Assembly: GCA_000432855.1 (NCBI GenBank)
Contig: HF990861.1
Span: 10,002 to 74,001 of the forward strand
DNA: 64,000 bases
Reading direction: 5' to 3'
Source: Firmicutes bacterium CAG:822
Lineage (GTDB): Bacteria; Bacillota_I; Bacilli_A; RF39; UBA660
The notes below the pieces were generated by a model that was not told the DNA's origin, made no database searches, and saw only the letters and a list, made by a program, of their open reading frames with translations. Below, piece after piece: positions 1-8,937 of the stretch; within the stretch, counting starts at the first letter, position 1, and the number at the start of each line of letters is the position of its first letter. Made by a program: the position numbers and the translations under genes.

Positions 1-121
1 GTCCTCTAGCCACCATAAAATTACCAGATTTAAGTAACTGTGTTTTAATCCAATCTATATGATCACGTGTCACCACGCGTATTTGATTAATTAAAGCCCC
101 TGTATCTTTTTCATCAATCAT
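1..121 (-). CDS. 5' part of an unrecognised gene, cut by the window edge
   Basis: An open minus-strand frame runs off the left edge. The chosen start is the ATG at 119-121, preceded by a GGTGATGG-like SD. An upstream in-frame ATG at 155-157 is unlikely because it lies between the -35 and -10 boxes of the promoter at 149-178. About 40 residues are visible and begin MIDEKDTGALINQIRVV. I do not recognise the family. The gene lies downstream of the P-type ATPase terminator, so it is its own transcription unit. Confidence 0.5.
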   Translation of the reverse strand, partial: MIDEKDTGALINQIRVVTRDHIDWIKTQLLKSGNFMVARG

Positions 122-148
122 ACCATCACCCGTTCCATTATTATTACC

Positions 149-178
149 ATTATACATCCTCTTTACACTTACTGTCAA
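149..178 (-). promoter_or_regulatory. Sigma-A type promoter for the edge gene
   Basis: Minus-strand TTGACA at 173-178 and TATAAT at 149-154 with an 18-base spacer. Both boxes match the vegetative consensus exactly. Confidence 0.7.
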
Positions 179-201
179 TATTTGTCGGTAAAATATCAAA
201 G

Positions 202-228
202 AAAAAAGCCCAAAAATCAAGGCTTTTC
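202..228 (-). terminator. Rho-independent terminator of the P-type ATPase gene
   Basis: Minus-strand AAAAGCC, a 10-base loop, GGCTTTTTTC. The left arm overlaps the last codons and the TGA stop of the ATPase gene. Confidence 0.75.
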
Positions 229-2526
229 TAAAAAATTCACTTTATTAGAAATTTTGTAAAATAAATCTGTAAATATATTAAATAAAGATATGGCAATCAT
301 AAATAAAGCGGCTGTTAAAATTAAAAGTTTTGGTGTTAAAATTGTTAATGAAAATAAGTCCCCTAAAAATACAACCTCTAACGTAAACATCGTAATTAAA
401 AATACAAACAAACATCTACGAATTGCATTAAATGGAACACTAATCCTATACAAAAGCATAAAACCAGTAAGTCCAGTTAAAAGAACACATAAAGTAGATA
501 CTTCATCATCAGTAAGTCTAATAATGGTTGGTAGAAATACAATTATTAAAACATTAGCCACAATCGTCAAAGCTGTTGGAATTGATCTTTTTAAAACATT
601 GATAATTATCTTACCATTAATTCTTTCATTATTAGGTTCCAAAGCTAAAATAAATGATGGAATTCCAATCGTTACTACACTTGTCAAAGTAAGTTGTATT
701 GGTTCAAAAGGATAACTCTGTGGTAAAAACATAAACAATAACGCTAGTAATGTCGCATACACTGTCTTACAAAGAAATAATGAAGATGACCTTTGAATAT
801 TATTAATACTTCTTCTTCCTTCGGCTACTACCTTTGGCATTGATGAAAAATTAGAATCCAAAAGCACCAACTGTGACACATTTCTCGCCGCATCACTACC
901 ACTATTCATCGCCACACTACAATCAGCCTCTTTCAAAGCTAAAACATCGTTTACTCCATCACCAGTCATTGCAACTGTATGACCATTTGCTTTAAGTGCC
1001 ATAATAATCTCTTTCTTCTGATTAGGTTTAACTCTTCCAAACACATTATATTTGTCAGCAATCTGTATAATTGGCTCGTCGCATTTACTCATATCGATAT
1101 ATTTAATATTAGTAAGTCCAACCTTTTCAGCTACTCCAGCCACTGTTTGCGGATTATCCCCGGAAATAAGTTTAATATCGACACCCTGTTCCTTAAAATA
1201 TTCAAGTGTCGCTTTAGCTTCTAATCTAACCTTATCATTAATAATAACTAAAGCCAACGGCTGAATATCTTTAGGTAAAGTTTTATTCAATTTATGCTTA
1301 ACTTGACCAAGCAATACAACTCTATTACTGCGTGTATACTCATTAAGTTCTCTATCTATTTTTGACGTATCTTTTAAAACAATCTCTGGAGCCCCCAAAA
1401 TATAACTTACATCTTCAAAAGAAATGCCAGACCACTTAGCTTGTGATGAAAACGGTACAATCTCTATCACCTTATGATCATTTCTTCTCGCATACTTTTT
1501 ACTAATTGCTTCCATCGTTTGATTATCATTATCCATATGATAACTCATCATACTTAAAGCATCTACTATATCATTCATAGATGTTCCGTTTAAAGGTACT
1601 AATTTAGAAACTTCCATCTCGCCTTTCGTTAATGTTCCCGTTTTATCTAAACAAATAGTATCAACTCTTGCCAAAGTTTCGATACAATATAATTCCTGCA
1701 CCAACACATTATACTTAGAAAGTCTAATAACACTAATAGCTAAAACCGTACTAGTAAGTAGTACCAACCCTTCTGGTATCATTCCGATTAATGCGGCCAC
1801 AACATGTACAACTGTATCCACAAAACTACCTTCACCCATTTGACCAATAAATAATAGAACACCGATTGGTACAATAAATATAGAAATATATTTTATAATT
1901 TTATTTATAAAATTCATAATTTCCGAATTTACCTTTTTAATATATTTTGCTTCAGCTGATATTTTAGCGGTATAATTATCAGCTCCTACATGTATAACTT
2001 CTGCATAACAATTCCCACTTACGACAAAACTTCCCGATAAAATATCCATTTCTTTATTTTTAGTCACCGATTCAGATTCACCTGTAATAAGTGATTCATT
2101 AACTAAAATTTCACCAGAAATAATTCTACTATCAGTCACGATTTGATTACCAGCTCTAAGTTTAATGACATCTCCTAAAACAATTTCATGAATTCCAATT
2201 TGCTTCTCTACCCCATCTCTAATAACCGTAGCTTTACTCTCATTAAGTAAAGAAAGTTTATCAACAATTCTTTTACTTCTAATCTCTTGAATTGTACTAA
2301 TTAAAGTATTACAAATGACAACCCCTAAAAAAAGTAAATTTTTATAAGAACCAACAAGAAAAATAGCTAAAGCTAAACCAAAGTTCAAAAAATTAAATAA
2401 TGTGAAAAAGTTTCCCATAATAATTTGATGAGTTGATTTAGTTTTAACATCAGCTTTATAATTTACAAGACCACGTTCTTTTAACTCAATTACCTTTTCT
2501 TCTGATAATCCATTTATTTTTTCCAT
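217..2526 (-). CDS. P-type cation-transporting ATPase, CtpE-like
   Basis: A 769-residue E1-E2 ATPase that couples ATP hydrolysis to cation movement across the membrane. Seen: actuator TGES at residues 148-151, PEGL in a transmembrane helix at 251-254, phosphorylation motif DKTGT at 294-298 and hinge TGDGVND at 521-527, with several hydrophobic helices after about residue 600. The short N-terminus lacks a heavy-metal CxxC domain. The PEGL helix and overall pattern resemble the CtpE-like group, for which calcium uptake has been reported in mycobacteria; substrate here is inferred. The start follows SD AGAGGG. It stands alone with its own terminator. Confidence 0.85.
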   Translation of the reverse strand: MEKINGLSEEKVIELKERGLVNYKADVKTKSTHQIIMGNFFTLFNFLNFGLALAIFLVGSYKNLLFLGVVICNTLISTIQEIRSKRIVDKLSLLNESKATVIRDGVEKQIGIHEIVLGDVIKLRAGNQIVTDSRIISGEILVNESLITGESESVTKNKEMDILSGSFVVSGNCYAEVIHVGADNYTAKISAEAKYIKKVNSEIMNFINKIIKYISIFIVPIGVLLFIGQMGEGSFVDTVVHVVAALIGMIPEGLVLLTSTVLAISVIRLSKYNVLVQELYCIETLARVDTICLDKTGTLTKGEMEVSKLVPLNGTSMNDIVDALSMMSYHMDNDNQTMEAISKKYARRNDHKVIEIVPFSSQAKWSGISFEDVSYILGAPEIVLKDTSKIDRELNEYTRSNRVVLLGQVKHKLNKTLPKDIQPLALVIINDKVRLEAKATLEYFKEQGVDIKLISGDNPQTVAGVAEKVGLTNIKYIDMSKCDEPIIQIADKYNVFGRVKPNQKKEIIMALKANGHTVAMTGDGVNDVLALKEADCSVAMNSGSDAARNVSQLVLLDSNFSSMPKVVAEGRRSINNIQRSSSLFLCKTVYATLLALLFMFLPQSYPFEPIQLTLTSVVTIGIPSFILALEPNNERINGKIIINVLKRSIPTALTIVANVLIIVFLPTIIRLTDDEVSTLCVLLTGLTGFMLLYRISVPFNAIRRCLFVFLITMFTLEVVFLGDLFSLTILTPKLLILTAALFMIAISLFNIFTDLFYKISNKVNFLEKP

Positions 2527-2716
2527 AATTTTCCCTCTATATCAATTTTATCATGGATAATTTAATATGTAAATTATTCATTTTTACTTACATAATTTCA
2601 CAAAATTTGTTATAATGACTCAAGGCAAAAAGAAATTGGTATAATTGGAAACGTACATTTTAAAATGATTAACGAACAACAACAATCTTCTTTTAAAAAT
2701 GAAAGGAGGTTTTTAT

Positions 2717-3196
2717 ATGCCTAAAACTAAATTTCAAGAAATCATTTTTGGAATAATGATGGTTATTTTAATGGTATTTGCTATGATAACATACAACATA
2801 TCACTTCAAAATGGTGGAATATCTAATGAAATATTTTTAGAAGTACTAAAAGCATTACCCTTAACATGCTTAATCGCTTTTTTAATAGAGTTTTTCTTTG
2901 TTGGAAAATTAGTTCACAAAATAACTTTTAAAACACTAAATGTTAAACAAACAGAACCTATATTTATAACCTTAATGATTTCCTGTTTAACAGTTGCTTT
3001 TATGTGTCCAATTATGACTTTAATAGCCAACATATTTTTTGAATTTAAAGGCTGGGAAAACCTATTTGTAAACTGGATTCAAACATGGACCTTAAGTTTT
3101 CCAATGGCATTATTCTGGCAACTTTTTTATGCCGGACCATTAGTTAGATTCTTATTTAGAAAAGTATTTAAAAATCAATTAAAAGCTAGTAATTAA
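2717..3196 (+). CDS. DUF2798 family membrane protein
   Basis: A 159-residue protein with four hydrophobic segments arranged as two similar helical hairpins, each followed by a short basic loop, as expected for DUF2798. Function is unknown for the family. The start is the ATG at 2717 because a strong SD (AAAGGAGG, 2702-2709) sits 7 bases upstream; an in-frame ATG at 2699 precedes that SD and is rejected. A TATAAT at about 2614 in the divergent gap with the ATPase gene could be its -10 box. It is one of few plus-strand genes in the first 30 kb. Confidence 0.7.
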   Translation: MPKTKFQEIIFGIMMVILMVFAMITYNISLQNGGISNEIFLEVLKALPLTCLIAFLIEFFFVGKLVHKITFKTLNVKQTEPIFITLMISCLTVAFMCPIMTLIANIFFEFKGWENLFVNWIQTWTLSFPMALFWQLFYAGPLVRFLFRKVFKNQLKASN

Positions 3197-3265
3197 ACTA
3201 GTTTTTTTCATTTTTTCAAATATTTTCTTTACAATAAACATAAAATATTATATAATTAAAAAGAC

Positions 3266-3340
3266 GCAGGTGTAGTACAACGGTTAGTATATGGCCTTGC
3301 CAAGGCTAAGATGCCGGTTCGATTCCGGTCACTTGCTCCA
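3266..3340 (+). tRNA. tRNA-Gly (anticodon GCC)
   Basis: Cloverleaf: acceptor GCAGGTG pairs with CACTTGC, D-arm GTAC/GTAT, anticodon loop TTGCCAA with GCC at 3299-3301, T-loop TTCGATT, and an encoded TCCA 3' end. Confidence 0.95.
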
Positions 3341-3352
3341 TTATGAAATTAA

Positions 3353-3375
3353 CCCTTGATTTTTCAAGGGCTTTT
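3353..3375 (+). terminator. Terminator after tRNA-Gly
   Basis: CCCTTGA, four-base loop, TCAAGGG followed by CTTTT, starting 13 bases after the tRNA. Confidence 0.8.
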
Positions 3376-3450
3376 ATATTGCCAGATGATATTTGCCTTG
3401 TATTCACCTCGTGTTTTCCTTTAAAATAATTAAAAAAAGCAAATATAAAT

Positions 3451-3481
3451 AAAAACTTATCAAAAAAATTGATAAGTTTTT
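3451..3481 (-). terminator. Terminator of the GNAT gene
   Basis: AAAACTTATC and GATAAGTTTT form a stem around an A-rich loop. It is symmetrical and could serve both strands; the GNAT gene ends 10 bases away. Confidence 0.7.
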
Positions 3482-3490
3482 CAGTATTCA

Positions 3491-4063
3491 CTAAACATTT
3501 TTATTTCTGATATAATCTCCATCAAATTCATTTTCTAATATATCCATGTGCAACTTTCCGTAATACTTTCCGTTTAAGAAAATTGTTTCTCTATCACAAC
3601 CAGTATCCTTAAACCCACATTTTAAATAACATTTATGAGCTCTTTCATTAACGTCTAAAAGATCTAACCTAATACTATGTAAATTAAGATACTTAAAACC
3701 ATATTCTAATAACATATTAATAGCTTCTGTTCCATAACCTTTACTTCTGTAATCTTTGTCCCCAATAAAAACACCAAGCACTGCACTTCTATCAGTTTGA
3801 CTTATATGCACTAAGCCAACTGTTCCAATTAGTTTATCATTATCTAAATCAACAATATCAAAATTCCTATTACCATCATTTTTTACTGTTTTTTCAAGCC
3901 ATTCTTTCTCACCAATAAATGTTGTAAGCTGATCACTTCTTCCAATATAATCAGTAACTTCAAAATCATTCATCCATTCAGTATACTTTTCTACTGCCTC
4001 ATCATCAGCGCTTTTAGGAGATAAATATATTCTATCTCCAACTAATTTTTTAAAATATTTCAT
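3491..4063 (-). CDS. GNAT family N-acetyltransferase, RimJ/RimL-like
   Basis: A 190-residue acetyl-CoA-dependent acyltransferase of the GNAT fold. Seen: an N-terminal strand typical of RimJ-type enzymes (VGDRIYLSPKSADD), the acetyl-CoA binding region near residues 105-115 (DYRSKGYGTEA, matching the R/QxxGxG/A loop), and the C-terminal NERAHKCYLKCGFK stretch found in RimJ/RimL relatives. Substrate cannot be read from sequence; ribosomal protein N-termini or small amines are possible. The start follows SD AAGGTGA. The gene ends at its own terminator and is next to the phosphodiesterase/SWIM pair. Confidence 0.85.
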   Translation of the reverse strand: MKYFKKLVGDRIYLSPKSADDEAVEKYTEWMNDFEVTDYIGRSDQLTTFIGEKEWLEKTVKNDGNRNFDIVDLDNDKLIGTVGLVHISQTDRSAVLGVFIGDKDYRSKGYGTEAINMLLEYGFKYLNLHSIRLDLLDVNERAHKCYLKCGFKDTGCDRETIFLNGKYYGKLHMDILENEFDGDYIRNKNV

Positions 4064-4098
4064 AATATCACCTTCCTACAATCATTTTACAATTACTT

Positions 4099-5208
4099 TT
4101 ATTTTACTTTATTAACAATAATTAACGGTATATAAACCTCATCATCAGTATATCCCGCATGATGCGAACACAAAATCACATCACCTTCTGAAACTAAAGA
4201 CTTATTCGAATTTTCAGCTATTGCAATATAATCACCTATCGCATCTCTAAAAAGTGGATGCTCATCACCATCACCAAATAACTTACTATCTATAATATCA
4301 GATTTATTATATAAATTAAAATATTTTCCAAAATATTTATTAAATTTTTCTTCAAATTCTTTATTTTTTCCAACTTTAACTTTAAAGGAAATTGCTCTTG
4401 TCTCCATCGAAGGCGTACGTTCTAATAAACCAGTAACATCGGGATAATCATTTAAATCTATATTATCCACTTTAATGTGCCCATGATCCGCTACAATAAA
4501 CACTATTGTATCCTTTAACCCATCACATAACTTTTCTACCTTATCATTTCTTATTTTTATCAACTTTTTAACTTCATCACTATCAGGACCAACATCATGC
4601 ATTGTGTGATCAGGCTCCTCATCATAAGCATATATGAATTTCTTACCTTCTTCAGCGCATTCTTCTTTTATTATAGAAAGCATATCATCTAAATCTTTAT
4701 AACTATTTTCTCCAAAAGGAAATAAAATTCTACTTCTATACTTGCCAGCATCATTAATCTCTTCTGTTATTGTCTTATAATTAAAATACTTTTTCTTAAT
4801 ATCTGACCATTTGTCACTAGGCATCTGTGTAACTTTATTTTCTCCCGTAAAAAGAGCAATCACCTCATCAATAGGCTTAATATATGAAAACCAGCCTGTA
4901 TAACCGTGTTCAATTGGATTCAATCCTGTCATCATTGAAGTTGTAGCCGCCGTCGTTGTTGCTGGAAAAACACTCGTTATCTCTTTATATTTATTTTTAA
5001 TAAAGAAGTCATCTTTATCTAAAGTTCTATCCAAAATCCTCGAACCCATTCCATCAAATAATATAACTACTACATTTTTAGGTTTATTTTTATCTAAAAT
5101 TTTATCCACATAATCTAATGTATTATGTTTATATTCCAAATCAAAATATTTTCTAATCGAACAAGCTAAATTTGTAATACATTCATTATAATCGTTTTTT
5201 AAAACCAT
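4099..5208 (-). CDS. Alkaline phosphatase superfamily (type I phosphodiesterase-like) enzyme
   Basis: A cytoplasmic enzyme of about 369 residues of the alkaline phosphatase/nucleotide pyrophosphatase superfamily. Seen: metal ligand in ILFDGMG near residue 50, the threonine nucleophile region PATTTAATT near residue 85, HTMHDVGP and ADHGH metal ligands in the middle, and SHHAGY near the C-terminus. The start is the ATG at 5208 after SD AGGTGG; a TTG further upstream overlaps the stop of the SWIM gene. The overlap region indicates translational coupling with that gene. Substrate is unknown. Confidence 0.8.
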   Translation of the reverse strand: MVLKNDYNECITNLACSIRKYFDLEYKHNTLDYVDKILDKNKPKNVVVILFDGMGSRILDRTLDKDDFFIKNKYKEITSVFPATTTAATTSMMTGLNPIEHGYTGWFSYIKPIDEVIALFTGENKVTQMPSDKWSDIKKKYFNYKTITEEINDAGKYRSRILFPFGENSYKDLDDMLSIIKEECAEEGKKFIYAYDEEPDHTMHDVGPDSDEVKKLIKIRNDKVEKLCDGLKDTIVFIVADHGHIKVDNIDLNDYPDVTGLLERTPSMETRAISFKVKVGKNKEFEEKFNKYFGKYFNLYNKSDIIDSKLFGDGDEHPLFRDAIGDYIAIAENSNKSLVSEGDVILCSHHAGYTDDEVYIPLIIVNKVK

Positions 5209-5219
5209 AGCACCACCTA

Positions 5220-5675
5220 TCAAAATTCAATTCTATCTCTAATAAATCTATCATACATCCACTCAGGTCCTTCATATAACAGTTGTAAAACTGTTTCCTG
5301 AAGTTCAGCTTTACTCATCGATTTAATATATTTATGTAACTTAATTTCTAACTCTTCTTCGTAAGCCTCATATTCTTTTTGAGCTTCTTCAACTTCCTTT
5401 AAAAACCTATCTATCTCTTTTGGAAAAACCGTAAAGTATAATGCTACTATATGTTTACAAACAATCCTTCTATCCTTTGCATGAGGACAATCACACTTTG
5501 ATTTTCTAGGATGACTTACATCCATAAATACATTATACTTCTCACCATTACTACCCAAAGCAATACCAGTATAAACGTCATCATCTATTTGTTTATAACT
5601 TTTTATTTTCCCATTTTTAGCATAATCAAGTCCACGCCATACTGAATTTCCACTTGCAACATCAATTAATCCCAT
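5220..5675 (-). CDS. SWIM zinc-finger protein
   Basis: A 151-residue protein with a SWIM finger (CDCPHAKDRRIVCKH, CxC then CxH) at about residues 61-75. Known SWIM domains bind DNA or protein. The C-terminal half is charged and helical (EEAQKEYEAYEEELE). The N-terminal WRGLDYAKNGKI segment is common in small SWIM proteins. It is directly upstream of, and coupled to, the phosphodiesterase-like gene. Function is unknown. Confidence 0.75.
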   Translation of the reverse strand: MGLIDVASGNSVWRGLDYAKNGKIKSYKQIDDDVYTGIALGSNGEKYNVFMDVSHPRKSKCDCPHAKDRRIVCKHIVALYFTVFPKEIDRFLKEVEEAQKEYEAYEEELEIKLHKYIKSMSKAELQETVLQLLYEGPEWMYDRFIRDRIEF

Positions 5676-5701
5676 AAAATACCTCTCCTATAATTTATTA
5701 T

Positions 5702-6729
5702 CTATTTCTCCATATTAGAAACTTCTAATATAAATTTATCAAAATCAGAATTATATAACCTATCTTGTTTTACTCTAAATTTGTCATACTCCTTATAAAC
5801 AAGTTCCTTAGCTACTTCGTGAGAAATCTTTCTGCATCATGAAGAATTTCTCTACCGTTAAATTTTAAAAATGCATTTAATTTCCGAGTCCAATCTTTCA
5901 TCGTCATCGCATTATGATTTTCCGCCTGCATTTCCGCATAATCTAAATACATCGTAACAATTCTATTTAAATCTTTCAATTTTTTCTCATTCAAATAATT
6001 TTTAGCAACTACAACATCGTATTTGTAAATAGATCCATCAGGACTGTTTTTCCAATTAGTTAAACCCATATTTTCTTTATCTGCATTAGCTCTATTATAA
6101 ATTATTTCAGCAGCCGTATTTCCTGTAACTGCAAAATGTAATTTATTCTGAACTGTTTTAAAAAAAGTCTTTGTTATTTCACTATCTTTATCATAATCTA
6201 TACTACATTGTGAATAAATATCAGTAATTTTTTGATAAAATCTTCTTTCACTAGAACGAATATTTTTTATTCTCTCTAAAAGTTCATCAAAATAATCTTC
6301 GCCAAAAATATAATTAGGATTTTTAAGCCTTTCATCATCCATCACAAAGCCTTTTATCATATACTCCTTTAACACTTTTGTTGCCCATATTCTAAAATTT
6401 GTAGCTTTTTTTGAATTAACGCGATATCCAACAGCAATAATAGCATCTAAATTATAAACCAAAGTTTTTCTTTTTACTCTTCGTTCACCTTCATTTTGAA
6501 CTAGGAAGATTTCCTTCTTAGTTGAACTCTCATCTAACTCTCTGTCAAAATATATGTTTTGTAAATGAAGACCAATATTTCTCCTTGATGTATCAAATAA
6601 TTCAGACATTAAATTTTGTGTTAACCATAAATCATGATTAATAAGCATCACATTTACTTTAACATCACCATTATCATCTTTATAAATTAAGAAATCACGA
6701 TTAGTAACTTGTAAATCTTTTTCATTCAT
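5702..6729 (-). pseudogene. RhuM family protein, frameshifted near the 3' end
   Basis: The first 305 codons encode a RhuM-type protein: WLTQNLMSELFD helix-turn region near residue 35, AIIAVGYRVNSKKATNFRIWATKVLKEYM near residue 95, and FLKFNGREILHDA near the end. The frame then shifts. Downstream, another frame continues the expected C-terminus (EVAKELVYKEYDKFRV, then SDFDKFILEV) to a stop at 5702-5704. Restoring one base near 5831-5833 joins both parts into about 342 residues, a normal family length. RhuM proteins are often in genomic islands beside restriction systems; their role is poorly known. This is either a true frameshift or a sequence error. Confidence 0.75.
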
Positions 6730-6838
6730 ATAGATATACCTCCTTTTTATTTTTAACCATATTAAAATTATTTCAATTATTATAACATTTAATTTCTCAC
6801 CATTCTATATTAATTATAATATTTTAAAAATTTCTATA

Positions 6839-6863
6839 CAAAAAAAACATATCATTTGATATG
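6839..6863 (-). terminator. Terminator after the esterase remnant
   Basis: Minus-strand CATATCA, two-base loop, TGATATG followed by a run of eight T. Confidence 0.7.
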
Positions 6864-6867
6864 CATT

Positions 6868-6954
6868 TTATCTTTCAAATATATTTTCAAGCCAAACAGA
6901 AACATCACCTATCCAGTCCCCACCAGCTCCAAAGCCATGTGGATAACCCGGGAC
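6868..6954 (-). pseudogene. 3' remnant of a second alpha/beta hydrolase, cut by the IS
   Basis: Twenty-eight minus-strand codons ending at 6868 encode PGYPHGFGAGGDWIGDVS and then WLENIFER. This matches the C-terminus of the esterase at 8938-9915 (LPHGFGLGIG, then WIDNAVKFWEDHM), including the catalytic His in PHGFG. The reading frame stops at the left inverted repeat of the IS. The other end of this gene is not found on the far side of the element, so sequence was lost as well as interrupted. Confidence 0.7.
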
Positions 6955-7080
6955 TTTGACAGTTTTAAATTAAGAAAATTGCATAAACCATTGAAAAAAT
7001 GGTTATTTTTTTGTCAAATTTTTAATATGCGTAATTTATGGTAATTTGATATAATTATATTAGATTAGGATAGTGATATC

Positions 7081-8772
7081 ATGAGATTAACGATTACAAA
7101 AAGCAAAAACTCTGAATCATTCTTTGTTATTAAATCTGTTACTATCAACGGGAAAAGAACATCTAAAGTAATTGAAAAATTAGGTAATCTAGAGGAAGTT
7201 ACGCTTAAAGCTCAAGGACAAAATCCATATGTATGGGCAAAACAATATGTTGAATTGTTAAATAAAGAAGAAAAAGAAAACTCTAGTGACATTATTTTAA
7301 AATTGTCACAATCCAAAAAATTAAAAGATAATGAACAATATACAAAACTTGGTTTAAATAAAATCTGTGATGAAATAACTGATAAATATCAATTTAAATA
7401 TGATTTGAATTCTATTTTATCTAGACTTATTTATGGTAGAATTATTTATCCATCTTCTAAGCTTAAAACTCTAGAATTATCTAAAAACTTTCTTGAACAA
7501 CCAAATTTTGAACTTCATGATATTTATAGAGCTTTAGAAGTCATAGCTAATGAATCTGATTTTATCCAATCTGAGCTTTATAAAAATAGCTTAAATTTTA
7601 TGAAAAGAAATGATAGAGTTTTATATTATGATTGTACAAATTTCTTTTTTGAAATTGAAGAAGAAAGTGGCTTAAGACAATATGGTAAGTCAAAGGAAAA
7701 CAGACCTACTCCTATTACTAAAATGGGCTTATTTTTAGATGGTGATGGCATTCCAATGTCATTAGGTATATTTGCTGGTAATACTAATGAACAAATTACT
7801 ATGAAACCACTAGAAGAAAAAATAATAAAAGATTTTCATTCTTCAAAATTTGTTGTATGTACTGATGCTGGTTTAGCTTCTAATACAAATAGAAAATTTA
7901 ATAATATAAGTGGAAGAAGTTTTATCACTACTCAGTCTATTAAAAAATTAAAATCACACCTTAAACAGTGGGCTTTAGATTTAACTTCTGGTTGGAAACT
8001 ATATGGTAGTGATAAAACTTATAATATTTCTAAATTAAGAGAAAATGAAGAATTGATGGAACAATATCATGATAAAACTTTCTACAAAGAAAAATGGATT
8101 AAAGAAAACGGAATAGAACAAAGACTTATTGTTACCTATTCAGTAAAATATCAAGAATACCAAAAAAATATTAGAGAAAATCAAATACAAAGAGCCCAAA
8201 AACTTATTGATAAAAATTCTAAAAAAATAGGTAAACCGAAACAGAATGATCCTAAAAGATTTATAAGTACTATCTCTATTACTCCTAACGGAGAAGTAGC
8301 TGAAGAGAATCATTACGAGCTGAATTATGATGTTATTAATGAAGAAGCAAAATATGATGGATTATATGCAGTATGTACAAATCTTGAAGATAATGTTCAA
8401 GATATAATTAAAATTAATCATCGCAGATGGGAAATTGAAGAATCATTTAGACTTATGAAAAGTGAATTTAAATCAAGACCTGTATACTTATCTAGAGATG
8501 ATAGAATTAAAGCTCACTTTACTACTTGTTTCCTTGCTTTAACTATCTTTAGATATTTAGAAAAAATACTTGATGAAAAATTTACTGCCGAAAAAATTAT
8601 AGATACTTTAAGAAATTATAATTTTAGGAACTTTCCTGGATTTGGATATGTGCCATTATATACATCCAGCAATTTAATTCATACATTGCATGAGAAAACA
8701 AGCATTAATACCAACTATGAAATACTTAATTATAAAAAATTTAAAATAATTTTCAAGGAAACAAAATTATAA
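7081..8772 (+). CDS. DDE transposase, IS1634/IS1549 type
   Basis: A 563-residue transposase of usual length for the family. Seen: candidate catalytic Asp in YYDCTNFFFE near residue 182, second Asp in VCTDAGLASNTN near residue 262, and Glu in WEIEESFRLMKSEF near residue 460. The N-terminal IEKLGNL segment followed by NPYVWAK is typical of IS1634 members. A weak SD (AGGA) lies about 10 bases upstream. It is the only gene in the element and appears intact, so the element may still be active. Confidence 0.9.
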   Translation: MRLTITKSKNSESFFVIKSVTINGKRTSKVIEKLGNLEEVTLKAQGQNPYVWAKQYVELLNKEEKENSSDIILKLSQSKKLKDNEQYTKLGLNKICDEITDKYQFKYDLNSILSRLIYGRIIYPSSKLKTLELSKNFLEQPNFELHDIYRALEVIANESDFIQSELYKNSLNFMKRNDRVLYYDCTNFFFEIEEESGLRQYGKSKENRPTPITKMGLFLDGDGIPMSLGIFAGNTNEQITMKPLEEKIIKDFHSSKFVVCTDAGLASNTNRKFNNISGRSFITTQSIKKLKSHLKQWALDLTSGWKLYGSDKTYNISKLRENEELMEQYHDKTFYKEKWIKENGIEQRLIVTYSVKYQEYQKNIRENQIQRAQKLIDKNSKKIGKPKQNDPKRFISTISITPNGEVAEENHYELNYDVINEEAKYDGLYAVCTNLEDNVQDIIKINHRRWEIEESFRLMKSEFKSRPVYLSRDDRIKAHFTTCFLALTIFRYLEKILDEKFTAEKIIDTLRNYNFRNFPGFGYVPLYTSSNLIHTLHEKTSINTNYEILNYKKFKIIFKETKL

Positions 8773-8800
8773 AAAAATTACGCACTTTTTTAAATATATA

Positions 8801-8844
8801 AAAACTCCTCGAAGCTTTATAAAATAAGCCTTAAGGAGTTTTTT
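8801..8844 (+). terminator. Terminator inside the IS, after the transposase
   Basis: AAAACTCCT ... AGGAGTTTTTT encloses an inner imperfect stem (AAGCTTTAT/ATAAGCCTT). Confidence 0.75.
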
Positions 8845-8937
8845 GCTTTGTAAAACTGTCAAATTCAGGATTTTAAATTATGACACCCCATTTTTTATAA
8901 TCAGAGAAATAATTCTCATTAAACCATATTTGTGCAT

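Larger units (their letters stand above)
6955..8863 (+). mobile_element. Insertion sequence, IS1634-like
   Basis: A 1.9-kb element bounded by inverted repeats TTTGACAGTTTTA (6955-6967) and TAAAACTGTCAAA (8851-8863), holding one transposase gene and a terminator near its right end. No matching target-site duplication is visible in the flanks (CCGGGAC left, TTCAGGA right), so either my ends are a few bases off or a deletion followed insertion. Confidence 0.75.

Noticed and set aside
290..1264. Plus-strand ORFs at 290, 979 and 1052
   Set aside because: All lie opposite the P-type ATPase gene, without SD or protein-like sequence.
3306..3491. Minus-strand ORF ending in VTGIEPAS
   Set aside because: Its 3' end is antisense to tRNA-Gly and it spans a terminator; this ending is a well-known artefact of tRNA antisense.
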